A DNA stretch of 64,000 nt, from positions 62,001 through 126,000 of the forward strand of contig CAVYYW010000027.1 of assembly GCA_963772845.1 (NCBI GenBank), read 5' to 3'. The notes beneath the pieces were generated by a model, which made no database searches, was not told the origin of the DNA, and saw nothing but the letters and a program-made list of their open reading frames with translations. The first letter of the stretch is position 1; each line of letters opens with the position of its first letter. Below are positions 8,845 through 16,926 of this stretch, one piece after another. The DNA is from CAVYYW01 sp963772845 (GTDB taxonomy: Bacteria; Bacillota; Bacilli; Bacillales; Sporolactobacillaceae). The position numbers were made by a program, and so were the translations under genes.

Positions 8845-8964
8845 ACTTGTCTCCTTATTCATGCTTCCGAAATTTATTATAGCAAATCCGTCAAACGGTC
8901 TCAGCAAAAGAAGGGATTGGCGGCGGTTAAACCGAATTTTTGTTTAGAGAAGTGCTTCGCCTGT

Positions 8965-8992
8965 TTTCAACATAAAGAGGAGAGGCTATAAT
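8965..8992 (+). promoter_or_regulatory. Sigma-A-type promoter of ywfO
   Basis: TTTCAA, 16-base spacer, TATAAT, ending 29 bp before the ywfO start. Confidence 0.5.
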
Positions 8993-9021
8993 AGTCACAT
9001 GTCAGAACAGGAAGTGAAAAA

Positions 9022-10320
9022 ATGACGCAAGTATTTGATCAGCTTGATGAAGAAAAAGTATTCAAGGACCCTGTCCATCGTTATATTCATGTCAAAGACC
9101 GGCTGATCTGGGAGCTTATCGGCACGAAAGAGTTTCAGAGACTGCGGCGTATCAAACAGCTCGGAACTTCTTATCTTACCTTCCATGGTGCAGAGCACAG
9201 CCGTTTTGGGCACTCGCTCGGCGTTTATGAAATCACCCGTAAAATGGTCGATGTTTTTGAGAACCGGCCATTCTGGAATGCCGAAGAACGATTGCTTTGT
9301 CTCACCGCAGCGCTTCTGCATGATGTCGGCCATGGCCCTTTCTCGCATTCGTTTGAGAAGGTTTTTGACACGGACCACGAGAGCTTTACCCGGCAGATTA
9401 TCCTTGGTGATACAGAGATACATAATGTTCTAAGCAAGGTGGATAAAGATTTTCCAACGAAAGTTTCTGAGGTTATCGGAAAAACATATAAAAACAAATT
9501 GGTTGTAAGCATGATCTCCAGTCAGATCGATGCGGACCGGATGGATTACCTGCTGCGTGATGCCTTTTATACAGGTGTCAGCTACGGCCATTTTGATCTG
9601 GAAAGAATCTGGCGTGTGATGCGGCCAACAGAAGATCAGGTCGTTATTAAGCACAGCGGCATGCATGCCGTGGAAGACTATATTATGAGCCGCTATCAGA
9701 TGTACTGGCAGGTTTATTTTCATCCGGTGACGAGAAGTGCGGAGGTGATCCTAGCCAAAATACTGCATCGGGCGAAAGCGCTCTATGAAGAGGGTTATGC
9801 GTTTAAGCATGAACCGACAGAGCTCATCCCGCTGTTTAACGGCTCTCTTACTCTCGATAACTACCTTGCGCTCGATGAAGCTGTTATTATGTATTATTTC
9901 CAAATGTGGCAAAAGGAAGACGACGGCATTCTTAAAGATCTGTGTTTCCGGTTCATGAACCGCCGTCTATTCCAGTATGCTGAATTCAGTCTGAATCACA
10001 ATTACAGTCTTTATTCCGATCTAAAAGAGGCATTTAAAAAAGCAGGCATTGACCCGGATTATTACTTAACGGTGGATTCATCGTCTGATTTGCCCTATGA
10101 CTTTTACCGGCCAGGTGAGGAAGAAGAACGGCTGCCGATTCATTTGCTAATGAGGAACGGCGACCTTCGCGAGCTTTCCCGGGAATCGAATGTCGTGGAA
10201 GCGATATCCGGAAAGAAACGAACGGACCATAAGCTTTACTACCCGGAGGATTTAATAGAGAGCTTGACGGCACAGCCTGAGCTCAAGCAGACAATTATGA
10301 ATCTGATTAATCAAATGTAA
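9022..10320 (+). CDS. ywfO: HD-domain phosphohydrolase YwfO (dNTPase-like)
   Basis: A 432-residue HD-superfamily protein of the SAMHD1/dGTPase-like group. Metal-binding residues are visible as His59 and His64 (AEHSRFGHSLG) and His100-Asp101 (LLHDVGHGPFSH); SSQIDADRMDYLLRDA follows as in dNTP triphosphohydrolases. Length equals the B. subtilis protein (433). Probably hydrolyses nucleotides; the physiological substrate is not settled. An ATG context of GAAGTGAAAA is a modest ribosome site. ywgA follows 13 bp downstream, so the two form an operon. Confidence 0.9.
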   Translation: MTQVFDQLDEEKVFKDPVHRYIHVKDRLIWELIGTKEFQRLRRIKQLGTSYLTFHGAEHSRFGHSLGVYEITRKMVDVFENRPFWNAEERLLCLTAALLHDVGHGPFSHSFEKVFDTDHESFTRQIILGDTEIHNVLSKVDKDFPTKVSEVIGKTYKNKLVVSMISSQIDADRMDYLLRDAFYTGVSYGHFDLERIWRVMRPTEDQVVIKHSGMHAVEDYIMSRYQMYWQVYFHPVTRSAEVILAKILHRAKALYEEGYAFKHEPTELIPLFNGSLTLDNYLALDEAVIMYYFQMWQKEDDGILKDLCFRFMNRRLFQYAEFSLNHNYSLYSDLKEAFKKAGIDPDYYLTVDSSSDLPYDFYRPGEEEERLPIHLLMRNGDLRELSRESNVVEAISGKKRTDHKLYYPEDLIESLTAQPELKQTIMNLINQM

Positions 10321-10333
10321 GGAGGGCACTGCT

Positions 10334-10844
10334 GTGCTGGAAGACCACGCAAAACTTGTTTATTTATTGAAGGAAGCGGACGAAATCGTAGGGCGAAAAA
10401 AACTTCAGAAGATCATTTATATTATGAAGAAATGCGGCTTTCCTTTTCAGGAAAAATATCATTTTCATGTTTTTGGACCTTATTCAGAGGAATTGACACT
10501 TCGTGTGGAAGAATTATGCAATCTGGGTTTCATAGCAGAACTGAGAGAGGAGAAAGGCGGTTACCATCAATACCGTTATACAATGAAAAACGAAGGAAAT
10601 ACCTTTCTTTCTCATCAGCAGTGTGGAGCTTCCCCCGATGGATTCGGTCGTTAATCAGCTGAACGCCAGGAACTCCAAATTTCTTGAACTGGTGTCAACG
10701 ATTCTCTACTTTGATGACCTGCCGCGTGAGGAGATTATCGAAAAGGTGCTCGTTGTTAAACAGAAGCAGCATTACAGTCTAGAAGATTTAGAGGAAGCGT
10801 TTCATTTTATAGAAACGATGCCGGTTAGCCGTCCAATAAATTGA
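10334..10844 (+). CDS. ywgA: YwgA family protein, frameshifted
   Basis: Function unknown. Starts at GTG after AAGGAGGG, just behind ywfO. The first frame (about 95 residues: AKLVYLLKEADEIVGRKKLQ, YHFHVFGPYSEEL) resembles small winged-helix-like YwgA proteins. At about 10600-10625 the homologous continuation moves to the next frame (ELPPMDSVVNQLN, LDDLEEAFHFIE-like ending at 10844) while frame one runs on without sense. Joined, the two parts give about 170 residues, the usual length. A one-base indel, probably a sequence error. Confidence 0.75.
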
Positions 10845-10885
10845 TGTAGCATGAACCGGACGAGCATTCTGGGAGGGGGCGAAGC

Positions 10886-11428
10886 ATGTTCACATGGACA
10901 ATTAATGAGCAGATTGAATTGAAACTGCTGGAACGGCGGGATGCGGAAGCTCTTTTTAGCGTCGTCGACAGAGACCGTATGTATTTAAGAGAGTGGCTCC
11001 CATGGGTCGATAAGACGCTGACGGCAAGTGACTATCATGCGGTCATCGATATGTGGCTGAAGCAATTCGCTGATCGCCAGGGTTTTCAGGCTGCGATTCT
11101 TTATGATGGTGACATTGTTGGTATGGCAGGCTTTCATGGAATTGATAGCTATAACGGGAAAACAAGCATCGGTTATTGGCTGAGCGAAGGTTGGCAGGGA
11201 AAAGGGATTATGACAACCGTTGTCCGATCGCTTCTTCATTATGCTTTTGAAATCGAAAACCTGAACAGAGTGGAGATTCGAGCATCTGAAGCGAATCTTA
11301 AAAGCCGCGCGATTCCTGAGAGAATCGGATTCAAGCAGGAAGGCATTGTTCGAAATGGTGAGTATCTCTATGGGGATTACGCAGACAGTGTCGTCTACGG
11401 TCTTCTAAAAAAAGAATGGCAGACATAA
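10886..11428 (+). CDS. GNAT N-acetyltransferase (RimL/YdaF-like)
   Basis: A 180-residue acetyl-CoA-dependent acetyltransferase of the RimJ/RimL type. Seen: WLPWVD near the N-terminus, GYWLSEGWQGKGIMT (acetyl-CoA pyrophosphate loop, Q/R-x-x-G-x-G/A type) and the C-terminal SRAIPERIGFKQEG helix-strand typical of the family. GGGAGGGGGC precedes the ATG. These enzymes modify ribosomal-protein N-termini, spermidine or small amines; the substrate here is not predictable. Confidence 0.87.
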   Translation: MFTWTINEQIELKLLERRDAEALFSVVDRDRMYLREWLPWVDKTLTASDYHAVIDMWLKQFADRQGFQAAILYDGDIVGMAGFHGIDSYNGKTSIGYWLSEGWQGKGIMTTVVRSLLHYAFEIENLNRVEIRASEANLKSRAIPERIGFKQEGIVRNGEYLYGDYADSVVYGLLKKEWQT

Positions 11429-11555
11429 TCATAACGTGCAGGGACGTAAAGAAACTCTATCGTTTTGATAACGTGGAGCATTATGAAGTAACAGATTATA
11501 AAAACATCAGATAGACACAGAGAATGATATATAAAATAACACTATAATTAGTACT

Positions 11556-11592
11556 AAAAAACGCTTGAGTATTTAATCGAAGCGTTTTTTAA
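11556..11592. terminator. Terminator downstream of the GNAT gene
   Basis: AAAAACGCTT pairs with AAGCGTTTTTT around a 14-base loop. The A and T tracts make it usable from either side, so it may also serve the leftward DUF2441 gene. Confidence 0.7.
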
Positions 11593-11662
11593 GATATAAA
11601 TTTCATATTCAATTAATGCCTTTCGTTACTTGAACAACGTATTCATTTTAAATAAGAAGTAT

Positions 11663-12257
11663 TTAAAATGAATAATCATCGATAATTTCTGCAACTTCAA
11701 TTTTTCCATTAATTAAAAGCTCAGAAAGCACGTTGTTTACATTCCCCTTCCAATATTCTCTTGCATGTTCTATTTTTTTTTGAGAAAGGAACGCCGTCTT
11801 CTTTTGGTAAAAGGTTTCCGTCCCCATCGAAATAGTTTCCTATAACGTTTAATTTAACGATCTGTAATACCTTACGATTAAATGACTCAAATACTTTTTT
11901 CCATTTAAGTATGTCTTCATAGCTTTTAGCGGCATATAAACAAGATAATCTTGAAGGATATTGAGGATATTCTTTTAGCCGGACCATTTCTACTATCACT
12001 TCTCTAATAGCTCTAGTTGTTTGCCCTATATACTTAATTGCTACTTCGCCATTTTCCTTATTCAAAGTTAAACCTTCGCTTGAGTAATGACTCTGTAAAA
12101 TTTGAATAAAGTCTTCACCCTTAGAATTCACCTGTTCCTTGTCAAAGAAAAAATGAAATAAGGTGTTGCTTTGGTTATCGTCAAAGTGAATAATCTGCCC
12201 AACACTCATTTTATTTCTGGTAACAATGTGATAAACAAAGAATTGGTTTTCTCCCAT
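11663..12257 (-). CDS. DUF2441 family protein, frameshifted near the C-terminus
   Basis: Begins with YHIVTRNKMSVGQIIHFD and contains NTLFHFFFDKEQ and YPQYPSRLSCLYAAKSYED, which I recognise as the DUF2441 family (function unknown; loosely reminiscent of ADP-ribosyltransferase-like folds). The uninterrupted frame ends at 11721 with a basic, unrelated tail. A run of nine A (minus strand; 11773-11781) sits at the divergence. Dropping one base lets the protein continue as KKIEHAREYWKGNVNNVL and end DDYSF at 11663 (about 197 residues), which looks natural. So the stop is a homopolymer slip, either an error or a slippage-prone contingency site. AT-rich, unlike its neighbours. Confidence 0.75.
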
Positions 12258-12435
12258 AGTTAGTCTCCCGAAATCTTTATATTTTTTAGAATATATAATA
12301 AAGGGTTACTCTAGTATTAACATAATAATGATTTCGAATTTCTGGAATCGGTAAATTACTGGATTTGTTTTAAAAAAAGCGTAGTTTTTCACTAAGCGTA
12401 TTTAAACTGTCTCTCATATATTATTAAACGATCTT

Positions 12436-13041
12436 TTAATTATCTCTCTTAATCAAAAATGGTTTAAACATAGGCACTGTTCTCAGAACATAACGGTATA
12501 ATATATAACCTATAAATGCCCCAATTACATTACATATTAGATCGTTAATGTCTGTTGCCCTATTAAAATTGAGCATTGAATACTGCCATAAAAGTTGGAG
12601 TAATTCAATTATTAACGATGTTAAAAAGGCTAAACCAATCCCCTTTTTCCAATTTCTCAACGATTTAAAATTAAAGGCAAGCAAAATTGTATAAGGTACC
12701 ATCATAATTATATTTCCAACAATATTTTTTAAAATAATTAAACTTGACAGATGAATTAATCCGTAAAAATTAAATGGATTTAAATTAACCATAATGGGTC
12801 TAAATCTATCTTCATAAGATAAAGGGAAAATAGAAAGCTTATTGCCTATATCAATATTTATTGGAAATAAAGTTGTACCAATTAATTCAGCAATATAGAT
12901 CGTCAATAAAAGTCTTATTATTTCTTTATACCAATTAATTTCTTTCCTAATAATAATAAGAACCAATCTAATGATTAAGTATATTAAAGTCAATAAAAAA
13001 ATAGGTGCTACTTGGTTTATTCTATAGGCGCTAAATGACAT
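12436..13041 (-). CDS. VanZ-like membrane protein
   Basis: A 201-residue protein with four to five membrane segments and the VanZ signature: NPFNFYG, a central NIVGNIIMMVP segment, IELLQ, and the C-terminal ATDINDLICNVIGAFIGY. In vancomycin clusters VanZ lowers teicoplanin susceptibility, but most homologues have no known job. Very AT-rich, Ile/Leu/Lys codons dominated by A/T, unlike the flanking genes, suggesting transfer. Its start lies two bases beyond the stop of the small ORF at 13044-13184 and has only a weak ribosome site, so it is probably translated by coupling. Confidence 0.85.
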   Translation of the reverse strand: MSFSAYRINQVAPIFLLTLIYLIIRLVLIIIRKEINWYKEIIRLLLTIYIAELIGTTLFPINIDIGNKLSIFPLSYEDRFRPIMVNLNPFNFYGLIHLSSLIILKNIVGNIIMMVPYTILLAFNFKSLRNWKKGIGLAFLTSLIIELLQLLWQYSMLNFNRATDINDLICNVIGAFIGYILYRYVLRTVPMFKPFLIKRDN

Positions 13042-13043
13042 AA

Positions 13044-13184
13044 CTAGTTCCGATACCTAATACTGAGCTGTTGGCCCATCAATCTCAGTCCAATGTTTAT
13101 TGTTGCATAGACCGAACCTTTACTTAGATGGTGAAACTCGCCATTTTTATCACCTAATACAATACGAAAGTTTACGAACGTCAT
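13044..13184 (-). CDS. Small 46-residue protein upstream of vanZ-like gene
   Basis: ATG follows a perfect AGGAGG with seven intervening bases. It encodes 46 residues beginning MTFVNFRIVLGDKNGEF and ending SIRYRN. The stop is immediately before the vanZ-like start, an operon arrangement. No family recognised; it could be a leader-type ORF driving translation of the membrane protein, or the 5' remnant of a larger gene. The good ribosome site is the main reason to accept it. Confidence 0.5.
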   Translation of the reverse strand: MTFVNFRIVLGDKNGEFHHLSKGSVYATINIGLRLMGQQLSIRYRN

Positions 13185-13474
13185 AGTATTCCTCCTTAAT
13201 AATTAAAATAGGTTAAATACAAGAGTGGGAATATATTCTAGCAATTAAAAGTATAATTAATAAAATATTAAAATACAAGAAAAGGAAAAAATACCACAAT
13301 AATTAAATATGAGCTTATCATGAGTAGATAAGGGACTTGTTTTAATTTTTTAATGGGGTACAAGCATAAAAATGCATAGAAGCTGACATGGCGTTCAGCG
13401 CCAGCGTGAGCCTGTCCTTATTGACATCCAATCAGGTTGTTTTATACTTAAACGCACAAAAGCATAAACGCATA
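13185..13474. other. AT-rich spacer with no recognised gene
   Basis: Between the small ORF and the T-box leader I see no gene on either strand. TTGACA-like and TATAAT-like hexamers are too numerous in such AT-rich DNA to choose a promoter with confidence. Confidence 0.4.
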
Positions 13475-13686
13475 AAAGTGATGAAGGATATGAAGTAATC
13501 GTCAGGTTAACAGCAATCAGAGACTTAGTGGCAGGTGAGAACTAAGGTGACTTGAATGATGAATTACGTGTTCTGAGCTGGAGAAATCCCGGGAAACCGT
13601 TAGCTGATTGAGTGAATCGTCTTTGATTAAGATTGGGTGGTACCGCGGCCAGTTCGTCCCAGTCCTTGATTAAGGGCGTTTTTTAG
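13475..13686 (+). ncRNA. T-box riboswitch upstream of NhaC-family transporter
   Basis: tRNA-sensing leader. Seen: AGTA of the specifier loop at 13494-13497, a distal stem CTTAG/CTAAG (13524-13546) enclosing GGCAGGTGAGAA, the T-box GGGTGGTACCGCGG at 13635-13648, and a long terminator (13618-13686) where CGTCTTTGATTAAG pairs with TTGATTAAGGGCG before six T. Stem I pairs 13486-13491 with 13568-13573 and 13498-13509 with 13548-13560, leaving GAATTAC (13561-13567). Counting GAA then the triplet gives UUA (Leu); shifting one base gives UAC (Tyr). The TGGT bulge fits a tRNA with discriminator A, which suits both. Confidence 0.9.
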
Positions 13687-13728
13687 TTTCTAAATGTTTA
13701 TTTAACAAAAATCGGAAGGATGTTATAA

Positions 13729-15132
13729 ATGATAAAATCACCGCGTCGTCTCAGCGTTGCCATCCTGTTGCTGGCAATGCTTGCCCTTTTAATGAGCAGT
13801 TTAATTATTTTCAAAACGGATCCGCACATGCCGCTCGCAGGCTGTCTCGTTTTGCTCAGTCTTTTCGCTCTTTGGCATAAAGCCTCATGGGAAAAAATCG
13901 AAAAAGGAATAGTGGAAGGGATCAGTAAGGGGTTAAAGCCGATTCTGATTCTTGCACTGATCGGTATGCTCATTGGCGTATGGATGGCGAGCGGCACCGT
14001 TCCCTACCTTGTGTCCGCAGGCTTCGGACTGATCAGCCCGCAATGGTTTCTTATCACGGCCCTTATTTCAGGGATGGTCGTTTCTACATTTACCGGGAGT
14101 TCCTTTACAACCGTTGGGACCGTCGGGGCAGCTTTGATGGGGATCGGCACCGGATTTGGCATAAACCCTGCCTTATGTGCGGGAGCAATCATCTGCGGCG
14201 CATGTTTTGGCGATAAAATGAGTCCGCTCTCTGACACGACCAATTTTGCCCCAGCTGTAGCGGGGACAAATCTTTTTACCCACATCCGTCATATGACCTG
14301 GACCACTGTGCCGGCTATTCTGATTACAGCTATTTTATTTATTTTACTTGGCCAGCATGCATCACCACATCTTTCTATGACAGAAATTTCTCAAGCCCAA
14401 ACCGCTTTGCATAAGCATTTTAACTTAAGCATCTGGGTTATGATTTCCCCGCTGATTGTGGTCGTGCTTGCTTTTCGAAAAGCACCGATCATCCCGGTCT
14501 TAGTGACGGGCATCGTCACCGGTGCGTTAACCGCCATTATCTTTCAATCAGTGAGCATCGAAGCATTAATGGGAACCATGCAAAACGGCTTTCACTTAAA
14601 AGGTGATAAAAGTTTAGTCGCGACCATAGTAAACCGCGGCGGCCTCCAGTCCATGATGTGGTCAATTTCCTTGATCTTTATCGCATTAGGGTTTGGCGGC
14701 GTGGCAAAGAATATCGGGTTGATTGATTTTCTCATAAATGGTCTTCTGGCAAAGCTTCATAAAAAAGGTCACTATGTTACGGCAGCCGCGCTTTCTTCGA
14801 TCGGAGTGAATATCCTGACAGGGGAGCAATACCTCTCCATCCTTCTGCCTGGCCAGGCGTACCAGGAAGCTTTCGACGAGAAAAAAATTCCGAGAGAAAC
14901 ACTTTCCCGGTCGCTGGAAGACGGTGGAACCCTTGTTAATCCATTGATTCCTTGGGGAGTCAGCGGCGCGTTTTTCGCCCAGACATTAGGCGTATCCGTG
15001 CTGGAATATCTCCCATTTGTTTTCTTTCTCTATCTTTCACCACTGTTCACGGTACTGTTCGCCTACATTCCTGGCATCAGCAACCATGCGCTAAAGCAGA
15101 AGCCGGAATTAAAAGAACAGCAGGCATTATAA
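13729..15132 (+). CDS. NhaC-family Na+/H+ antiporter-like transporter, T-box controlled
   Basis: A 467-residue membrane protein with about 11 to 12 segments and NhaC-family signatures (TGSSFTTVGTVGAALMGIG, CGACFGDKMSPLSDTTNF, LTGEQYLSILLPG, LEDGGTLVNPLIPWG). Family members exchange Na+ and H+, often coupled to an organic solute such as malate/lactate (MleN). Control by a tRNA-sensing leader implies induction by amino-acid starvation, so this copy is more likely an amino-acid transporter; NhaC-type genes behind tyrosine T-boxes have been proposed in other Bacillales. GGAAGGATG precedes the ATG. The substrate assignment is inference. Confidence 0.87.
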   Translation: MIKSPRRLSVAILLLAMLALLMSSLIIFKTDPHMPLAGCLVLLSLFALWHKASWEKIEKGIVEGISKGLKPILILALIGMLIGVWMASGTVPYLVSAGFGLISPQWFLITALISGMVVSTFTGSSFTTVGTVGAALMGIGTGFGINPALCAGAIICGACFGDKMSPLSDTTNFAPAVAGTNLFTHIRHMTWTTVPAILITAILFILLGQHASPHLSMTEISQAQTALHKHFNLSIWVMISPLIVVVLAFRKAPIIPVLVTGIVTGALTAIIFQSVSIEALMGTMQNGFHLKGDKSLVATIVNRGGLQSMMWSISLIFIALGFGGVAKNIGLIDFLINGLLAKLHKKGHYVTAAALSSIGVNILTGEQYLSILLPGQAYQEAFDEKKIPRETLSRSLEDGGTLVNPLIPWGVSGAFFAQTLGVSVLEYLPFVFFLYLSPLFTVLFAYIPGISNHALKQKPELKEQQAL

Positions 15133-15149
15133 AAAATGAGGCGTGATAG

Positions 15150-15182
15150 AAGATGATTCCTGTATACAGGGGTCATCTTTTT
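15150..15182 (+). terminator. Terminator of the NhaC-family gene
   Basis: AGATGA and CCTG pair with CAGG and TCATCT around TATA, followed by T residues. Confidence 0.7.
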
Positions 15183-15465
15183 AAATCGAAGTTTATAGGT
15201 ATTAAGTACTAGCTACCTTGCTGAGCATTGATAATAGGCGTGGAAATAGGCGGTATTCTTTGCAGCGGGCTGTTCCAAAATCTTTAGAGCATGGCAAGGT
15301 TTTTCTCTCAGACAAAAGGAGACAGGCAGGGGAGGTTATGTAATTTTTACGAACATAGGTTCGATTTTACTATTTTATTGCAGGAAAATTGTGTTATGAT
15401 ATTTATACAGCGAAGACCTTAAGGAGAGCCGCAGAATCCCCCACAGGAAGGGGGTGGTAGACGCG

Positions 15466-15549
15466 ATGACGGCCTATGAAGGATTAATCCTGATGATCAG
15501 TTTCGGATCGCTCATTGTTCTGATAATGAAAGACAATGGAAAAAAATAA
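15466..15549 (+). CDS. Small hydrophobic type I toxin (BsrG/TxpA-like)
   Basis: A 27-residue peptide MTAYEGLILMISFGSLIVLI followed by a polar MKDNGKKK-type tail (last residue group KDNGKK). It closely resembles the N-terminus of B. subtilis BsrG (MTVYESLMIMINFGGLI) and holin-like type I toxins: short membrane helix plus charged end. GGGGGTGG lies about ten bases before the ATG; an in-frame GTG at 15454 is an alternative start. The helix is shorter than in BsrG. A convergent antisense RNA overlapping its 3' end completes the module. Membrane perturbation is the known action of the family. Confidence 0.72.
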   Translation: MTAYEGLILMISFGSLIVLIMKDNGKK

Positions 15550-15689
15550 CCCTCATCCAGTGAGGTGGATCAGGGTTTGGTAAGCATGATTGGCTCTTTT
15601 AAAGGAGCGCTGTGTCAAATTGGCCGGGTGCCGGCAGCTGAACATAGACAGCAGCTGCCAAGGATAGGCACCTTGGCTGATTTATTGTT
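15538..15689 (-). ncRNA. Predicted antisense antitoxin RNA
   Basis: Transcript of about 150 nt inferred from a near-consensus promoter (15696-15723, minus strand) and a strong terminator: AACCCT and TCCA pair with TGGA and AGGGTT, followed by ATTTTTTT. It contains a second hairpin (15644-15680: GCCAAGGTGCC/GGCACCTTGGC type arms). The RNA overlaps the end of the toxin ORF and its 3' UTR, the layout of RatA/TxpA and SR4/BsrG. No protein of note is encoded. Confidence 0.65.
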
Positions 15690-15695
15690 GATTTA

Positions 15696-15723
15696 ATTAT
15701 AGCATAATTATCCTGATCGACAA
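15696..15723 (-). promoter_or_regulatory. Promoter of the antisense RNA
   Basis: On the minus strand TTGTCG, 16 bases, TATAAT. Transcription should begin near 15689. Confidence 0.7.
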
Positions 15724-15736
15724 CCGGATTCTCTCT

Positions 15737-15967
15737 TTAAGCCAGCTGAAAATGCTCATGAAACCAGACGTCTTCATTAAGATATTCTTCACCGTCTGCA
15801 ACGATGTGCGGAAAGTCCTCTTCATCAGCGGCCATCCACTGACCGTCTTCGTTTTCATTTGCCATGTAAAAATTTCCTTCTTTAAACAAACACACTTTTG
15901 TTGTATAGTCAATATAATCATATTCAGATTCTTTGAAAACATCCTTAATACAACGGATAAAAATCAT
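15737..15967 (-). CDS. Small acidic hypothetical protein
   Basis: A 76-residue protein beginning MIFIRCIKDVFKESEYDYID and rich in Asp/Glu (EDGQWMAADEEDFPHIVADG). I chose ATG 15967 because GGGGGG lies seven bases upstream; the open frame extends to 16024 without a better site. No family recognised. Not apparently part of the toxin module, which it borders; its stop is 14 bp from the antisense promoter. Possibly a cytosolic protein of about 9 kDa. Confidence 0.65.
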   Translation of the reverse strand: MIFIRCIKDVFKESEYDYIDYTTKVCLFKEGNFYMANENEDGQWMAADEEDFPHIVADGEEYLNEDVWFHEHFQLA

Positions 15968-16173
15968 TGGTATTCCCCCCGTCATCACGATCCTTCTCTT
16001 AAGAAAGAATATAATGAAAAGCATAAGGAATCAACTGTTCTGTTCATTTTGCGAGCCAGGCGGGTTTTTATCTTTTTCCAATAGGGAATAATGCGGAGGA
16101 GAAAATCAACGGCGGTTCGAGCTGTGCATGACAGTCAGCCCGTGTGATAAACTAATTGCAGGAGGGGTTTTGC

Positions 16174-16692
16174 ATGGATATTTTTGATGGTAAAAATAAA
16201 AACTCAGGATTTAATATATTAGGCGGAGACTCAACCTCAGGCCACGGCGGGTATGGGGTCGGCGTCATCAACCTTGATAATATTTCACCGATAATTATTG
16301 ATCCGGCTGAAGGCGAAGCCATGGTTGATATGGCAGCGCTTCATGCAAGAAGTCAGGTGGAGCGGCGGATTCGCTTTGCCCCGAACAAGGATCTGCTTGA
16401 AGATGGCGGGAAGCTTTATTGGATCGTATGGCTGAACTCTGAAAGAGGCAACGAGGGTCCTTTTTACGCGGGAGCAGGTGCCGCTGATATGATTGTGAAC
16501 CGTGAAATCCGGCGCGGTTACAAAGTGCTTCCGGACCATGTTAACAAGATGGATAAAGCCTTGAAAAAGAAAGTCGAATTGGATCATATGGATGATGCAT
16601 CCAAGAAAATTCTGAAGGATTTCCTCATTAACCATGATGAAGGCATGTGGGAAAGAGCCTCAGAGGACTTCAAAAAACAGCTGGACGTTTAA
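16174..16692 (+). CDS. ywhD: YwhD family protein
   Basis: A 172-residue protein of unknown function that matches B. subtilis YwhD in length and sequence (MDIFDGKNKNSGFNI, GHGGYGVGVINLDNISP, GEAMVDMAALHARS, KLYWIVWL). An upstream in-frame TTG at 16156 exists, but AGGAGGGG nine bases before ATG 16174 decides the start. It sits before the convergent pbpG as in B. subtilis. Probably a soluble cytosolic protein. Confidence 0.88.
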   Translation: MDIFDGKNKNSGFNILGGDSTSGHGGYGVGVINLDNISPIIIDPAEGEAMVDMAALHARSQVERRIRFAPNKDLLEDGGKLYWIVWLNSERGNEGPFYAGAGAADMIVNREIRRGYKVLPDHVNKMDKALKKKVELDHMDDASKKILKDFLINHDEGMWERASEDFKKQLDV

Positions 16693-16863
16693 GCTGTAAA
16701 TGGGATCGATTCAGGGTTTGGTTTTTCCTCACCAGATGGTTTCCTAAAAGGATCCACTGGGGCTTTTGAACCCCCTGATAAAATAAGCTGATGTACATCT
16801 TGTAACTTTATTTTCAATTTATTACAATTAGAATATACATTCACATAAAACTAGGACAGCAAG

Positions 16864-16892
16864 AAACCCGGGAATAGCGGCCCGGGTTTTTT
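16864..16892. terminator. Terminator between ywhD and pbpG
   Basis: AAACCCGGG and CCCGGGTTTTTT form a nine-base stem around AATAGCGG. Usable by both convergent genes. The stretch 16693-16863 holds only weak hairpins. Confidence 0.8.
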
Positions 16893-16926
16893 GTGCTGTT
16901 TATTATGAAACTGTCTCTACTTTAAC

